This document shows, in pieces, positions 17,115-26,087 of a stretch of DNA of 64,000 nucleotides. The notes under the pieces were generated by a model. That model was not told the origin of the DNA. It saw only the letters and a program-made list of their open reading frames with translations, and made no database searches. The stretch covers positions 1 through 64,000 of the forward strand of contig NZ_JASISQ010000005.1 of assembly GCF_030063205.1 (NCBI RefSeq), given 5' to 3'. Both the position numbers and the translations under genes were made by a program. Source of the DNA: Arthrobacter antibioticus (GTDB taxonomy: Bacteria > Actinomycetota > Actinomycetes > Actinomycetales > Micrococcaceae). How positions within the stretch are numbered: position 1 is the first letter of the stretch; each line of letters starts with the position of its first letter.

Positions 17115-18065
17115 ATGAATTCAGCAATCCCGGCAGCACCACTTCTAGCTGGTTGGACACACGTATACTCGGGCAAAGTCCGTGAGCTGTATGTGCCAGC
17201 AGCGGGCCCCGAGCAGGACTCTGCTGGAGACTCTGTTAGCACTCCGTTCGCAGGTCGTGACGACGTTGTTCTAGTGGTCGCTAGCGATCGAATCAGCGCA
17301 TTCGATCATATCTTAGCCACCGAAATCCCCGATAAGGGAAGAATTCTGACAGGGCTAAGCCTGTGGTGGTTTGAGCAGCTGAACGTGCCAAACCACCTGC
17401 TGGCAACCACTGTTGCCGATGGTGTGCCCGCCGAAGTGGCGGGCCGGGCAATGGTGTGCAAGAAACTTCAAATGTTCCCCATCGAGTGCATTTCCCGCGG
17501 CTATCTCACGGGTTCCGGGCTGCTTGAATACCGTGCCTCACAAACGGTCTGCAGCCTGCCACTGCCTGCTGGTCTGCTGGATGGTTCACGGTTGAAAGAA
17601 GCCATCTTCACCCCTTCAGCAAAGGCCCAAGTGGGTGAACACGATGAAAACATCACCTTTGAAACCATGGTGGGCACTGTTGGCGCTCCGGCTGCAGAAG
17701 CTTTGCGGAAGCTAACTTTGGAAATTTATTCACGTGCAGAGGAAGTGGCCCGGGAACGCGGCATCATCTTAGCTGACACGAAGGTTGAGTTTGGCACCGA
17801 TCCTGCGACCGGAGTCATCACCTTAGGTGATGAAGTGCTAACACCTGATTCCTCACGTTTCTGGGATGCCGAGCTGTGGGCTCCCGGTCAGGCGCAACCA
17901 AGCTTTGACAAACAATACGTGCGTGACTGGCTGGCTAGCCCGGAGTCCGGTTGGGACCGATCCTCAGACACTGAGCCCCCAGCACTCCCGGCAGAGGTTG
18001 TGGAGCGTACCCGTGCACGGTACATTGAAGCCTTTGAGCGGTTGACGGGCCGCACTTTTATTTAG
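17115..18065 (+). CDS. purC: Phosphoribosylaminoimidazole-succinocarboxamide synthase
   Basis: SAICAR synthetase, joining CAIR and aspartate with ATP. The 316-residue protein has the expected YSGKVRELY nucleotide-binding strand-loop, SDRISAFDHI, the substrate-binding ECISRGYLTGSG segment and ILADTKVEFG. It carries an insert after VRELY (about residues 27-45) and is longer than the E. coli enzyme, matching the actinobacterial form of around 300 residues. It lies 15 bases downstream of purD and ends 18 bases before the converging regulator gene, with no visible terminator between. Confidence 0.97.
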   Translation: MNSAIPAAPLLAGWTHVYSGKVRELYVPAAGPEQDSAGDSVSTPFAGRDDVVLVVASDRISAFDHILATEIPDKGRILTGLSLWWFEQLNVPNHLLATTVADGVPAEVAGRAMVCKKLQMFPIECISRGYLTGSGLLEYRASQTVCSLPLPAGLLDGSRLKEAIFTPSAKAQVGEHDENITFETMVGTVGAPAAEALRKLTLEIYSRAEEVARERGIILADTKVEFGTDPATGVITLGDEVLTPDSSRFWDAELWAPGQAQPSFDKQYVRDWLASPESGWDRSSDTEPPALPAEVVERTRARYIEAFERLTGRTFI

Positions 18066-18083
18066 CCGCACGCGCGAAGTGGT

Positions 18084-19325
18084 TTAGGTACGGTCGGTAG
18101 CAATCTGGGCCGCATGGTCCCGAGCCACGGCTGCACGATCAAGTGCGCCAGCCCGGACATACCTATCCTGAGCGTCCCGATATGCACCAAGGGCATCTTG
18201 GAGACGGCCCGATGCCTGCAAAACATTGCCCAATACCAAAGCGCTGTCCCCGGCAATGTGAGGAGCAAGCTCGGTCTTCTGCGCTTCAATGAGCCCCAAA
18301 AGTTCTAAAGCCTGGGGAAAGTCCCCGTTGAGATAATTCCAGCGGGCACGCAAAAGCAAGATTTCTAAGTTTTCAGCCGTCGTGGCACCAACTATTGAGT
18401 GCGCCAGCTCGCTGCGTTCAATGGCTTGCAGCGTGGCTGGTTCCACGACTCCTGCTGTTAGCCGCACCCAGGCTGTTGCTTTGTTGAACTGGGCCCAACG
18501 AGAAAGATCCACAGAAGGGGAAAGAAGGTGGCTCGCCTTGGCATGATGTTTGAGTCCTGCGCGAGTGTCTTGACGAATGAACGCCACGTTGCCGATGACC
18601 CAATGAATTTCTCCCGCTATCTGCGCAGAGGTCTCCTCATTGACAGCTTCGGCAAGAGTTAGGGTATGTGTCCAGGCCTCGTCGAGGCGGCCGGACTCAG
18701 CAAGGGCGCCAACAAGTGTCTGTAGCGCCATAAGGTACGCGCTAAACTCTTCGGCACTATCGCCGGAGCCAATTTCAACAGCCTGGGTTGCGTGGATAAT
18801 CGAGTCCTGCAAAGAACCTGCGTCAAGCATTGCCGCTGCCATGACTTGATGGGCGCGCAGCGAGAGAGCATCGTTTTCCCGGGTGAGGGAGTGGCCTAAC
18901 AGTGATTGCAGGACTTCGCACGCGCCACTGTAGTCCCCATTTTGACGCAGCGAGTTAGCTGCCAAAAAGGTCATATCCCACCATGTGATTGGGTCTTTGC
19001 TGGCGCGTGCAAGGTTTGCGGCGTACTGGGCACTATTTGCCGCACCGACGTAGTCACGGGTGTCCCAACTTTGCCGGGCACTAAGGGAAAGTCTGAGGTA
19101 TTCGCTTTCTTCCGGGGAGGCGGTTTCTGCCCACTCCGCAACTGTGCAAGGTGTGAGTTGGAGTTGGCGTGCGAGCTGCCGGATGATGTCCGTCGTAGGC
19201 TCGCGGCGGGCGCTTTCAAGGAGTGAAATATAGCTCGCTGAATAAAGTTCGCCGCCAAGTTCGCCTTGAGTCAGGCTCCGAGATAAGCGTTCTTGTTTCA
19301 GCCGGTCACCAAAACTGCTGCCCAC
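18084..19325 (-). CDS. XRE-family regulator with TPR-like C-terminal domain
   Basis: A 413-residue cytosolic regulator. Residues 1-65 form a Cro/CI-type helix-turn-helix (FGDRLKQERLSRSLTQGELG, then SYISLLESARREPTTDII), and the rest is a helical TPR-like domain (NSAQYAANLARASKDPITWW, ALELLGLIEAQ, ALGAYRDAQDRYVRAG). This layout resembles peptide-responsive or housekeeping regulators common in actinobacteria. The GTG at 19325 is chosen because AAGGAGCAATAGA precedes it; the open frame to 19388 has no such signal. The neighbours give no clue to its targets. Confidence 0.85.
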   Translation of the reverse strand: MGSSFGDRLKQERLSRSLTQGELGGELYSASYISLLESARREPTTDIIRQLARQLQLTPCTVAEWAETASPEESEYLRLSLSARQSWDTRDYVGAANSAQYAANLARASKDPITWWDMTFLAANSLRQNGDYSGACEVLQSLLGHSLTRENDALSLRAHQVMAAAMLDAGSLQDSIIHATQAVEIGSGDSAEEFSAYLMALQTLVGALAESGRLDEAWTHTLTLAEAVNEETSAQIAGEIHWVIGNVAFIRQDTRAGLKHHAKASHLLSPSVDLSRWAQFNKATAWVRLTAGVVEPATLQAIERSELAHSIVGATTAENLEILLLRARWNYLNGDFPQALELLGLIEAQKTELAPHIAGDSALVLGNVLQASGRLQDALGAYRDAQDRYVRAGALDRAAVARDHAAQIATDRT

Positions 19326-19437
19326 TCTATTGCTCCTTGCTTGGGTTTCACCACACTGTTGGCTCAACCCTAAGGCCAGATGAACCATGTCTAGCCTAAA
19401 ACCTAACAGAATCTGTCAAAGAGGGTTGGGGAAGCAC

Positions 19438-21444
19438 CTAGGGCTTTTCGGAGATCGAGACGCCGCCACACTTGGTCAGCCTGTACAGCTTGGCATGGCC
19501 CTCACTGGCCACCAAGGAAAAGGCCGCCGAATCTGGTGCCAGAGTCACACCCGGGTAGAGGGATCGGGGGTTATTAAACGCTGGAATATAGTCCGTGCCA
19601 AAATCAAGGAGGTATGTCACACCCAGCCGTTTTGCAGCCGCACAAACCTCTTGATCAGTACCGATGCGGTTGAGCCAAAACCGCAGCATGTACAAGTCCG
19701 GACTTAGATCGCCTTGGGAACTATAAGGAAAGAGCATTGTCCGCTCTGCCAGCGCCATGGCAAGAGCTGAGCCGTTATAAGGATTATTGGCAATCACATC
19801 ATCCTTGGTGGTGTAGTTCCCGAGCCGGTGGATCAACGCAAGCTCCTGGGCATCCACCTGCGCCAGCCCGTTAGGATTCGCAGGGACGTTATACATAATG
19901 CCCACCTGCTCTTTCATCTGCCACAGTCCCGGGTTAGCGAAAGTCAGTACGACGACGAGCGCTGCCACCGCCGCCGTCTTGCCTTTGCGCTGCCACAGGG
20001 CCGAACCGGAAAAGATCTTTGGGAAACGGTGGCTAAACCAGCCAGAAAGCGTGACCATGCCAAGGGCCGCCAGTGGCACCGCCAGCAGGGGCATCAGCGC
20101 AGCAATTCGTTCCGGATTGTCCCACCAGGGAGCCATCGCGATGTTCGCCAGCACAAAGTTTGTGCCGGCTGATAGTGGATAAGTGAGAATTAGCAGCACC
20201 AAAGAGGCCGGCAACCAGCGCAATCCAGTGAGATGAAAACCGGCGCGCACACCTATGAGAACCAATGCGCTCAAGGCCAACGCCGGAAACCAGATGGGCG
20301 CCGGAGCGTGGGTGAAATTGCGGATCAGCGCCAGCGGGAAGGACAAAAACGCTGGGCTTGTGTAATTGAACAGACTACGAATTTGGGGAAGCGTATACAA
20401 CGCGGCTAAAACGGCAGCTGTCACCATCACAAAGAAACCCAACCGCTTCCAGCCATGGAAGGAGCTGCGGCCAAAAGCGGTGCGTATCCAGGAATACAGC
20501 AAATAGCCCAACAGGGGTGTTAGCACCAGCAGGACGCTGAACACGCCGTTGGGCTGGGCTGTGATTGCACCAGGCAGGAACAGTGCCACGACAGCCAACG
20601 CTTGTGCAGGGTTCAGGCCCGAATGGACGGTGGGTCGCAGGATCAGCAACACCAACCCGATCCCCACAGGCACCAGTGCGTTGGACAGAGCATTTGGATA
20701 GGCGGAGCCGTACTGCACTAAAAGCCACGGGAAAGCAGGAAAAGCTGCGGCAAAAGCACCTGCGCAGACGAGCAGCATAGCTTTGCCGCCGAACAACACA
20801 CGCGTGAGGAACACGCAACTTAGCGGCCATACAACACCGGCCACTGCTAGCCACATGATGTTGGTGGCAGCGGGAATGCTGATGCCGGTGAGGATGGCAA
20901 GCAGACTGGTGAGACCGTGCCATGCGCCAGGGTAGAAGGCGGCTTTAACTGTGGGAAGAATGAAGCTTGAGAGGGCGAAGGAGGAGGCGTTGGATGTTTC
21001 CACGGCAAACGCTGTGGCGTTCAGGTGGAATACCGAGTCGTAGCCTTGGGTGAACTGTTCAGGATTTTGGGCAACCAAGACCAACAATGTCGTTGTCATT
21101 GCCAGTGCCAGCAAGACTCCCGCCAGCATTGGGAGGATGCTTGCCCTGAACTTTTCCTTGCGCAGGGGTAACGCAATTTTTAGGGCCGGGATGAAGTACC
21201 GTGCAGAAGCAGCTGTCGCGGCCGTAACTAGCGTCCCCAGCAGCACCACCGGGATGTGCCATGGCAGATGGATCAAGGGGGCAACTATGGCGCTGACAGC
21301 CACAATCGAAACAGATACTGCAGGGGCCAGACAAAAGGCCATCAAAGAGCGTACACGCAACGTTGCCAGCACAGCCGCGCCGGGCAGGGTGAGTATAAAC
21401 AACGCCACAATGAAAGCTGGCAGCGCTTCAAACCATGAACTCAC
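19438..21444 (-). CDS. Large polytopic membrane protein (DUF6541-like)
   Basis: A 668-residue integral membrane protein with roughly a dozen hydrophobic segments starting at residue 6 (FIVALFILTLPGAAVL) and a soluble C-terminal part of about 150 residues (from LALIHRLGNYTT). The layout resembles actinobacterial proteins of the DUF6541 type, which look like GT-C glycosyltransferases acting on lipid-linked sugars, but I see no clear catalytic Asp-Asp/Asp-Glu loop and the function is unproven. The soluble segment contains PYNGSALAMALAERTMLFPY, reminiscent of the C-terminal domain of such transferases. It is monocistronic or weakly linked to the yjdM-like gene behind it. Confidence 0.75.
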   Translation of the reverse strand: MSSWFEALPAFIVALFILTLPGAAVLATLRVRSLMAFCLAPAVSVSIVAVSAIVAPLIHLPWHIPVVLLGTLVTAATAASARYFIPALKIALPLRKEKFRASILPMLAGVLLALAMTTTLLVLVAQNPEQFTQGYDSVFHLNATAFAVETSNASSFALSSFILPTVKAAFYPGAWHGLTSLLAILTGISIPAATNIMWLAVAGVVWPLSCVFLTRVLFGGKAMLLVCAGAFAAAFPAFPWLLVQYGSAYPNALSNALVPVGIGLVLLILRPTVHSGLNPAQALAVVALFLPGAITAQPNGVFSVLLVLTPLLGYLLYSWIRTAFGRSSFHGWKRLGFFVMVTAAVLAALYTLPQIRSLFNYTSPAFLSFPLALIRNFTHAPAPIWFPALALSALVLIGVRAGFHLTGLRWLPASLVLLILTYPLSAGTNFVLANIAMAPWWDNPERIAALMPLLAVPLAALGMVTLSGWFSHRFPKIFSGSALWQRKGKTAAVAALVVVLTFANPGLWQMKEQVGIMYNVPANPNGLAQVDAQELALIHRLGNYTTKDDVIANNPYNGSALAMALAERTMLFPYSSQGDLSPDLYMLRFWLNRIGTDQEVCAAAKRLGVTYLLDFGTDYIPAFNNPRSLYPGVTLAPDSAAFSLVASEGHAKLYRLTKCGGVSISEKP

Positions 21445-21476
21445 CCAAACATCCTGTCTTAGATTGTTGGGCCGGG

Positions 21477-21836
21477 TCAGGCCTTTTTGACCACACTGGA
21501 TTTAAGTTTCATGGCGCCGAAGCCGTCGACCTTGGCGTCAATGTCATGCCCATTGACGGGGTCTATAAGGCGGATATTGCGAACTTTGGTACCAATTTTC
21601 AAATCTTGCGGGCTACCTTTAATCTTCATCGTTTTCACGATGCTCACAGTGTCGCCGTCGTTCAGGACATTTCCCACAGCATCCTTAACTACCGCCTGAA
21701 CCAACGCGTCGTGCGCCGCATCAGGTGCTTGGACCGGCACAAATTCATGTGCACATTCTGGGCAAACCAATAATTCGCCCATCTGGTAGGTGTATTCACA
21801 GGCGCAAACGGGGCACGGAGAAAGGGTCTCACTCAT
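21477..21836 (-). CDS. yjdM: YjdM/PhnA-family zinc-ribbon protein
   Basis: A 119-residue cytosolic protein with an N-terminal zinc ribbon (CPVCACEY and CPECAHEF) and a C-terminal beta-barrel domain (DGDTVSIVKTMKIKG, KIGTKVRNIRLID). The family was once called PhnA or alkylphosphonate utilisation protein, but no such activity is established. Either ATG 21836 or ATG 21845 may be the start: the former has GGAGG only two bases away, the latter has a weaker signal. The gene is 33 bases upstream of the DUF6541-like gene, in the same direction, so cotranscription is likely. Confidence 0.9.
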   Translation of the reverse strand: MSETLSPCPVCACEYTYQMGELLVCPECAHEFVPVQAPDAAHDALVQAVVKDAVGNVLNDGDTVSIVKTMKIKGSPQDLKIGTKVRNIRLIDPVNGHDIDAKVDGFGAMKLKSSVVKKA

Positions 21837-21913
21837 GGCCTCCATCTTAGCCGCATCCCCATTTTAGTCTTGGAGCCACCAGCCTGCACTAAAGCCCTGA
21901 GAAACGTACGGAA

Positions 21914-21952
21914 TAAAAAACAGCGACATCCATTGGATGCCGCTGCTGTTTA
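21914..21952 (-). terminator. Terminator of the tRNA-Pro transcript
   Basis: Interrupted stem of AAACAGC/GCTGTTT with an inner CATCC/GGATG helix, followed on the minus strand by a run of six T. It directly follows the tRNA 3' end. Confidence 0.8.
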
Positions 21953-21953
21953 A

Positions 21954-22032
<79 letters not shown>

Positions 22033-22212
22033 ATCCGTAGCTTTCACCTAACCTGCGAAGGTCTGAAAAAGCAACCACTCAAGACTAGCGGACAGGGGCC
22101 ATGATCACGAAATCGTGGCGTGCCACTGACCCGTAGATTACGAGGTATTAGGTCAAGGAAACACGTGAATACGAACTGACCAAACTGCCTGTTTCCTTAG
22201 GTTCTTAGGTTC

Positions 22213-23163
22213 CTAGCGTCGAGCCGTGAGAGTCAACACAACAGCTTCAGGCCTGCACGCGAAGCGGAAGGGGGCAGTGCGTGCGGTGCCTATCCCTGCG
22301 GAGACGTTCACCGGCGTCGTACGTCCATAGGCCTCCCAGTCATTGAGGCCCCGAGCTCGCCACGTAGGCAAGTCGCAATTACTGACAAGTGCCCCGTAGC
22401 CGGGAATGCAGACCTGGCCGCCATGGGTATGGCCAGCAAGGATCAAATCCGCGCCCTCTTGAGTGAAATGGTCAAGAACACGCTGATACGGGGCATGCGC
22501 CACAGCGATTTTCACGTGCGGGGCGGAATCTTGGTTGATTGAACCCTGCGGCCAACCGGCGTAACGCTCCCGGTTTAGATGTGGATCGTCAACGCCGCTG
22601 AAATCGAAGCGAATGCCGTTCATCGGAAGGGATTGGGCACGGTTTGTCAGATCGACCCAACCACCAAGCCCAAAGCCGGTGTGCAGTGCCTGCGTGTCCA
22701 GCGGGATGGGATGGTGCCTGGTCCCGGATGGGTGCTTAGAGGGACCTGTTAGATAGGAGAAAGGGTTTTTGAAACTCGGTGCGAAATAGTCGTTTGAGCC
22801 CGGTACAAAAACCCCCGGGAACTTCATTAGCGGACCGAGGGCATCCAAAAGCGGAGCAATCGCATCCGGGTGGCTAAGGTTATCGCCGGTGTTGACCACA
22901 AGATCCGGCTGCAACGAGGCCAACTCCCTGAGCCACCGGGTCTTCTTGTGCTGGCCCGGGGATAAGTGGATGTCAGAAAGATGCAGCACAGTAAAGGGCG
23001 CCGAACCGGGCGGGAGAATGGCCAAAGATTCTTCCCGGAGTGCAAACCAATGCCGTTCAATTAAGGCACCGTACGCCACAGCGCCGGCACCAGCGGCCAA
23101 GACAACCCCCGCCGCCGCACTGAATGTGGATAAGCGGGACGGGGCTGCGTACGTTCGTGACAT
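22213..23163 (-). CDS. Membrane-anchored metallophosphoesterase
   Basis: A 316-residue calcineurin-type phosphoesterase with an N-terminal hydrophobic anchor (about residues 14-33). The metal ligands are visible in order: LHLSDIHLSPGQH, NTGDNLSH, PGSNDYF, a lone His in VAHAPYQ and AGHTHGGQ. The protein belongs to the group related to Bacillus YkuE/YaeI, which may act on phospholipids or nucleotides; the substrate is not known here. It lies 12 bases downstream of the class A penicillin-binding protein, a conserved pairing (ponA2 and its neighbour in mycobacteria), so a wall- or membrane-related role is plausible. Confidence 0.92.
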   Translation of the reverse strand: MSRTYAAPSRLSTFSAAAGVVLAAGAGAVAYGALIERHWFALREESLAILPPGSAPFTVLHLSDIHLSPGQHKKTRWLRELASLQPDLVVNTGDNLSHPDAIAPLLDALGPLMKFPGVFVPGSNDYFAPSFKNPFSYLTGPSKHPSGTRHHPIPLDTQALHTGFGLGGWVDLTNRAQSLPMNGIRFDFSGVDDPHLNRERYAGWPQGSINQDSAPHVKIAVAHAPYQRVLDHFTQEGADLILAGHTHGGQVCIPGYGALVSNCDLPTWRARGLNDWEAYGRTTPVNVSAGIGTARTAPFRFACRPEAVVLTLTARR

Positions 23164-23175
23164 CAGGGCGACGCT

Positions 23176-25407
23176 CTACTCTTTCTTGTCTTTATCGTCA
23201 GGTTTGTTATTGCCTTTATCGTCGCCGTCCGTGGGCTTGTCAGAATCCTTGGGCTTGGGCGGAATTATCACCGGCGCGTTGACCATGCTGGCCGGTGGGA
23301 GGTCAAAGCCATTGACATCAAAGAACCCCGCGATCTGGTTCATGTAACCCTGCCAGGCCTTCCCAGCGTAGGTTGCGCCGTCAACGTAGTCGATGCGCTG
23401 GTTGGCGATCAGTTTGCCGTTGTTGGATGCGTTCTTATCCTCCGGGCTACCCAGCCATGAGGCCGTCGCCAAACCGCGGGTGAAACCAATGGTCCACGTG
23501 TGTTGGGAGTCATTGGTTGTTCCCGTCTTGGCTGCTGCCGGGTACTGCAAGCCCAGCTGGTAGCCGGAGCCACGAACCAGGACCTCCTGGAGCACGTTGT
23601 TCACACCCGCAGCAACTTCTGGCTTGATCGATTGATTGCAGTTGGCGCTGGGCACGGGAAGTGGTTCATCTTTCGCATTTTTGATGGAAATCAACGCGAT
23701 GGGGTCGCAGTGAATCCCACCTGCGGCGAAGGTGGCAAATGAGGCTGCCATGGTCAGGGGTGCAACCTCGCCACTACCCAGCAGGCTGCTGATGTAGTCA
23801 ACGTTGTATGGCTTATTGGGGTCTTCTCCCAAGTGAATGCCGGTTGCCGTCATCATTTTCTGAATGTTACAGACATCCAGTTTGTCAGCGCTGGCGAACG
23901 TGGCAGTGTTTAGGGAGTTGTACAAGCCCTCCCGAGCCGTCACGGTCCGGTAATAGTCCTCAGTCGCGTTCTGGAGATCGTCGGCGGCTTCCGGATTACT
24001 GGAATCGTAGATACCTCCGGTTGCCCCACAGGAGTTATTCCATTGGTGGGAGGCCGGGTACCGGCGCACCGCGGCATTCACAGAGTCGTTGATCTTGTGC
24101 CCGGAGTTAAGCCATTCGGCAAAGGTGAATGGCTTAATGGTTGAGCCCACATCGAAACCACCGGAGCCACCGAGGGAATTGCCTTTGGTATCAACACGAT
24201 CAACATTGAAGTTGTAGTCGGTCTTCCACTGTCCTTCCGGTGCTGCCAACTTGGTGTTTTGCGCCATTGCCAAAATCTTTCCACTGGCTGGCTGGACCGT
24301 CACCAGCGATTGACCAACTTTATCCGGGTTGTTATCCATTGGCGTGAAGTTTTGCAGTTGGGTTTGGGCCGCATCCTGCAGACCGGCATCCAGTGTGGTG
24401 GTGATGGTCAATCCACCCTGCAGCAGCAGTTTTTGCCGTGCTTCCACAGTTTTTCCGTAGCTAGGGTCGTTGACGAAAAGATGAGTGACGTACTCGCAGA
24501 AGTACTCTGCACGGACCGCCGTAGTGCAGCCCCGTTGATTGGGTTGGACATTGAGCCCAATGTCCGTGGCCACGGCCTCTTCGTGCTGCTTTTTATCAAT
24601 TTTTCCCTGATCCAGCATATGATCCAAAACCATGTTTCGGCGTGAAATAGCGTTCTCGGGATTGACCAGAGGATCGTAATAACTGGGCCGGTTAACCACA
24701 CCTGCAAGTAACGCAGCCTGAGGCAAGTTCAAGTCCTTGGCATGGGCACCAAAGTAGAAGTTGGACGCCGATTCAATGCCGTAGTTGTTGTTGGCAAAAA
24801 ACACCCAGTTCAAATAACCCTGAAGAATCTCATCCTTGGAATATTTTTTGTCCACAGCAATGGCGAGCTTAATTTCGCGGACTTTGTCCCCGACCTTCTT
24901 GTCCCCACCTTGTTTGACCTTCTCCAGTTCACCGTTGGCCGCGAATGTCTGAATAATTACGTTGTTCACGTATTGCTGTGTGATGGTGGAGGCGCCTTGG
25001 CGGTCACCGCCTCTGGCCATGGCAGTTACAGCACGCATCAGGCCGCGAGTGTCGATGCCACCATGCTCGTAGTAGCGAGCGTCCTCAACGGCGACGATTG
25101 CATCCTTCATGAAGTCGGAGATGCTATCCAACCCCACCTCTGTCCGGTTTTGATCGTAGAAAGTGGCAAGTAACGAGCCGTCTGAGGCCAGAATCTTCGA
25201 TGACAAGGCAGGAGTGCCGATGGCCATCTCATCGGGAAGGTCATCGAAGAATGTGATCGATGAGGACGCCGTGCCGCCTGCCAGGGCTACTGCCGGGACC
25301 ATGAGTCCTGCCACAAGGACACCACAAATAGAGCTAATGCCCATGAAGGCGACCAGTTTGCCCAGAGTTGTGGCGGTATCGAAAATAGGGTGTTTTTTTG
25401 CTGCCAT
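23176..25407 (-). CDS. Bifunctional class A penicillin-binding protein
   Basis: A 743-residue peptidoglycan synthase anchored by one N-terminal helix (about 18-45). The GT51 glycosyltransferase domain contains AIVAVEDARYYEHGGID with its catalytic Glu, GASTITQQYVNN and KYSKDEILQGYLNW. The transpeptidase domain has the active-site Ser in GSTIKPF, SLN in the second motif and KTGTT as the third. The C-terminus is a lysine/aspartate-rich tail. It corresponds to mycobacterial PonA2-type proteins but lacks a PASTA domain. It heads a unit with the metallophosphoesterase gene. Confidence 0.95.
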   Translation of the reverse strand: MAAKKHPIFDTATTLGKLVAFMGISSICGVLVAGLMVPAVALAGGTASSSITFFDDLPDEMAIGTPALSSKILASDGSLLATFYDQNRTEVGLDSISDFMKDAIVAVEDARYYEHGGIDTRGLMRAVTAMARGGDRQGASTITQQYVNNVIIQTFAANGELEKVKQGGDKKVGDKVREIKLAIAVDKKYSKDEILQGYLNWVFFANNNYGIESASNFYFGAHAKDLNLPQAALLAGVVNRPSYYDPLVNPENAISRRNMVLDHMLDQGKIDKKQHEEAVATDIGLNVQPNQRGCTTAVRAEYFCEYVTHLFVNDPSYGKTVEARQKLLLQGGLTITTTLDAGLQDAAQTQLQNFTPMDNNPDKVGQSLVTVQPASGKILAMAQNTKLAAPEGQWKTDYNFNVDRVDTKGNSLGGSGGFDVGSTIKPFTFAEWLNSGHKINDSVNAAVRRYPASHQWNNSCGATGGIYDSSNPEAADDLQNATEDYYRTVTAREGLYNSLNTATFASADKLDVCNIQKMMTATGIHLGEDPNKPYNVDYISSLLGSGEVAPLTMAASFATFAAGGIHCDPIALISIKNAKDEPLPVPSANCNQSIKPEVAAGVNNVLQEVLVRGSGYQLGLQYPAAAKTGTTNDSQHTWTIGFTRGLATASWLGSPEDKNASNNGKLIANQRIDYVDGATYAGKAWQGYMNQIAGFFDVNGFDLPPASMVNAPVIIPPKPKDSDKPTDGDDKGNNKPDDKDKKE

Positions 25408-25443
25408 TTTCTCAGCTTAGCTGCAGGGGCTACGCTTTGAAGT

Positions 25444-25599
25444 ATGACCAAATGGGAGTACTCTACGATTCCGCTGATTATCCATGCCACCAAGGCGATT
25501 CTTGACCAGTGGGGTGACGAGGGCTGGGAGCTGGTCCAAGTTGTTCCTGGCCCGGATGGCAAAGGCCTTGTTGCGTATTTGAAACGAGAGAAGGCTTAG
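25444..25599 (+). CDS. DUF4177-type small protein
   Basis: A 51-residue protein beginning MTKWEYSTIPL with the pattern of the DUF4177 family: a first strand WEYSTI, a helix with ILDQWGDEGWELV and a final strand GLVAYLKREK. The tryptophans of W-G-D-E-G-W-E-L are its hallmark. The stop codon is two bases before the TTG start of ridA, and its last codons supply the GAGAAGG ribosome binding site for ridA. A DUF4177 gene ahead of ridA is a conserved actinobacterial arrangement. No molecular function is known. Confidence 0.85.
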   Translation: MTKWEYSTIPLIIHATKAILDQWGDEGWELVQVVPGPDGKGLVAYLKREKA

Positions 25600-25601
25600 T
25601 C

Positions 25602-26087
25602 TTGAATACCGCATCAGATCAAGGAACTTCACGTATTGAAGCGCGCATGGCGGAGCTTGGCTTAAGCCTTCCTGCCGTGGCCGCCCCGGTGGCGGCCTAT
25701 GTGCCGGCCGTGGTCTCAGGCAAGCACGTTTATACCTCAGGCCAGCTGCCATTTATTGATGGCAAACTCACAGCTACCGGCAAGGTGGGCGCCGAGGTTT
25801 CCGCTGAGGACGCAAACTCCATGGCCGCAACTGCCGCTATCAACGCCATTGCGGCAGTTAAAAGTGTCATTGGTGACCTTGACCGTGTGATCCGGATCGT
25901 GAAAGTTGTGGGCTTTGTTGCCTCGGATCCGTCTTTCACCGGTCAGCCGGGTGTTATTAACGGTGCCTCGGAACTGCTCGGTGAAATATTTGGCGAGGCA
26001 GGCGTGCACGCACGCTCCGCTGTTGGGGTTTCCGTTTTGCCATTGGATTCCCCCGTTGAGGTTGAGCTGATTGCCGAATTCCAGTAA
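25602..26087 (+). CDS. RidA/YjgF family protein
   Basis: A 161-residue cytosolic protein of the Rid family, which hydrolyses reactive enamine/imine intermediates; this longer, actinobacterial type is related to Rv3678c of mycobacteria. Visible are YTSGQLPFIDG, the AINAIAAVKSVIGDLDRV helix and the C-terminal HARSAVGVSVLPLDSPVEVE segment. The arginine that binds the carboxylate in archetypal RidA is probably HAR-S. Translation appears to start at a TTG two bases past the DUF4177 stop; an internal ATG at 25647 is a weaker alternative. The 3' end overlaps the NUDIX gene by 17 bases. Confidence 0.88.
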   Translation: MNTASDQGTSRIEARMAELGLSLPAVAAPVAAYVPAVVSGKHVYTSGQLPFIDGKLTATGKVGAEVSAEDANSMAATAAINAIAAVKSVIGDLDRVIRIVKVVGFVASDPSFTGQPGVINGASELLGEIFGEAGVHARSAVGVSVLPLDSPVEVELIAEFQ

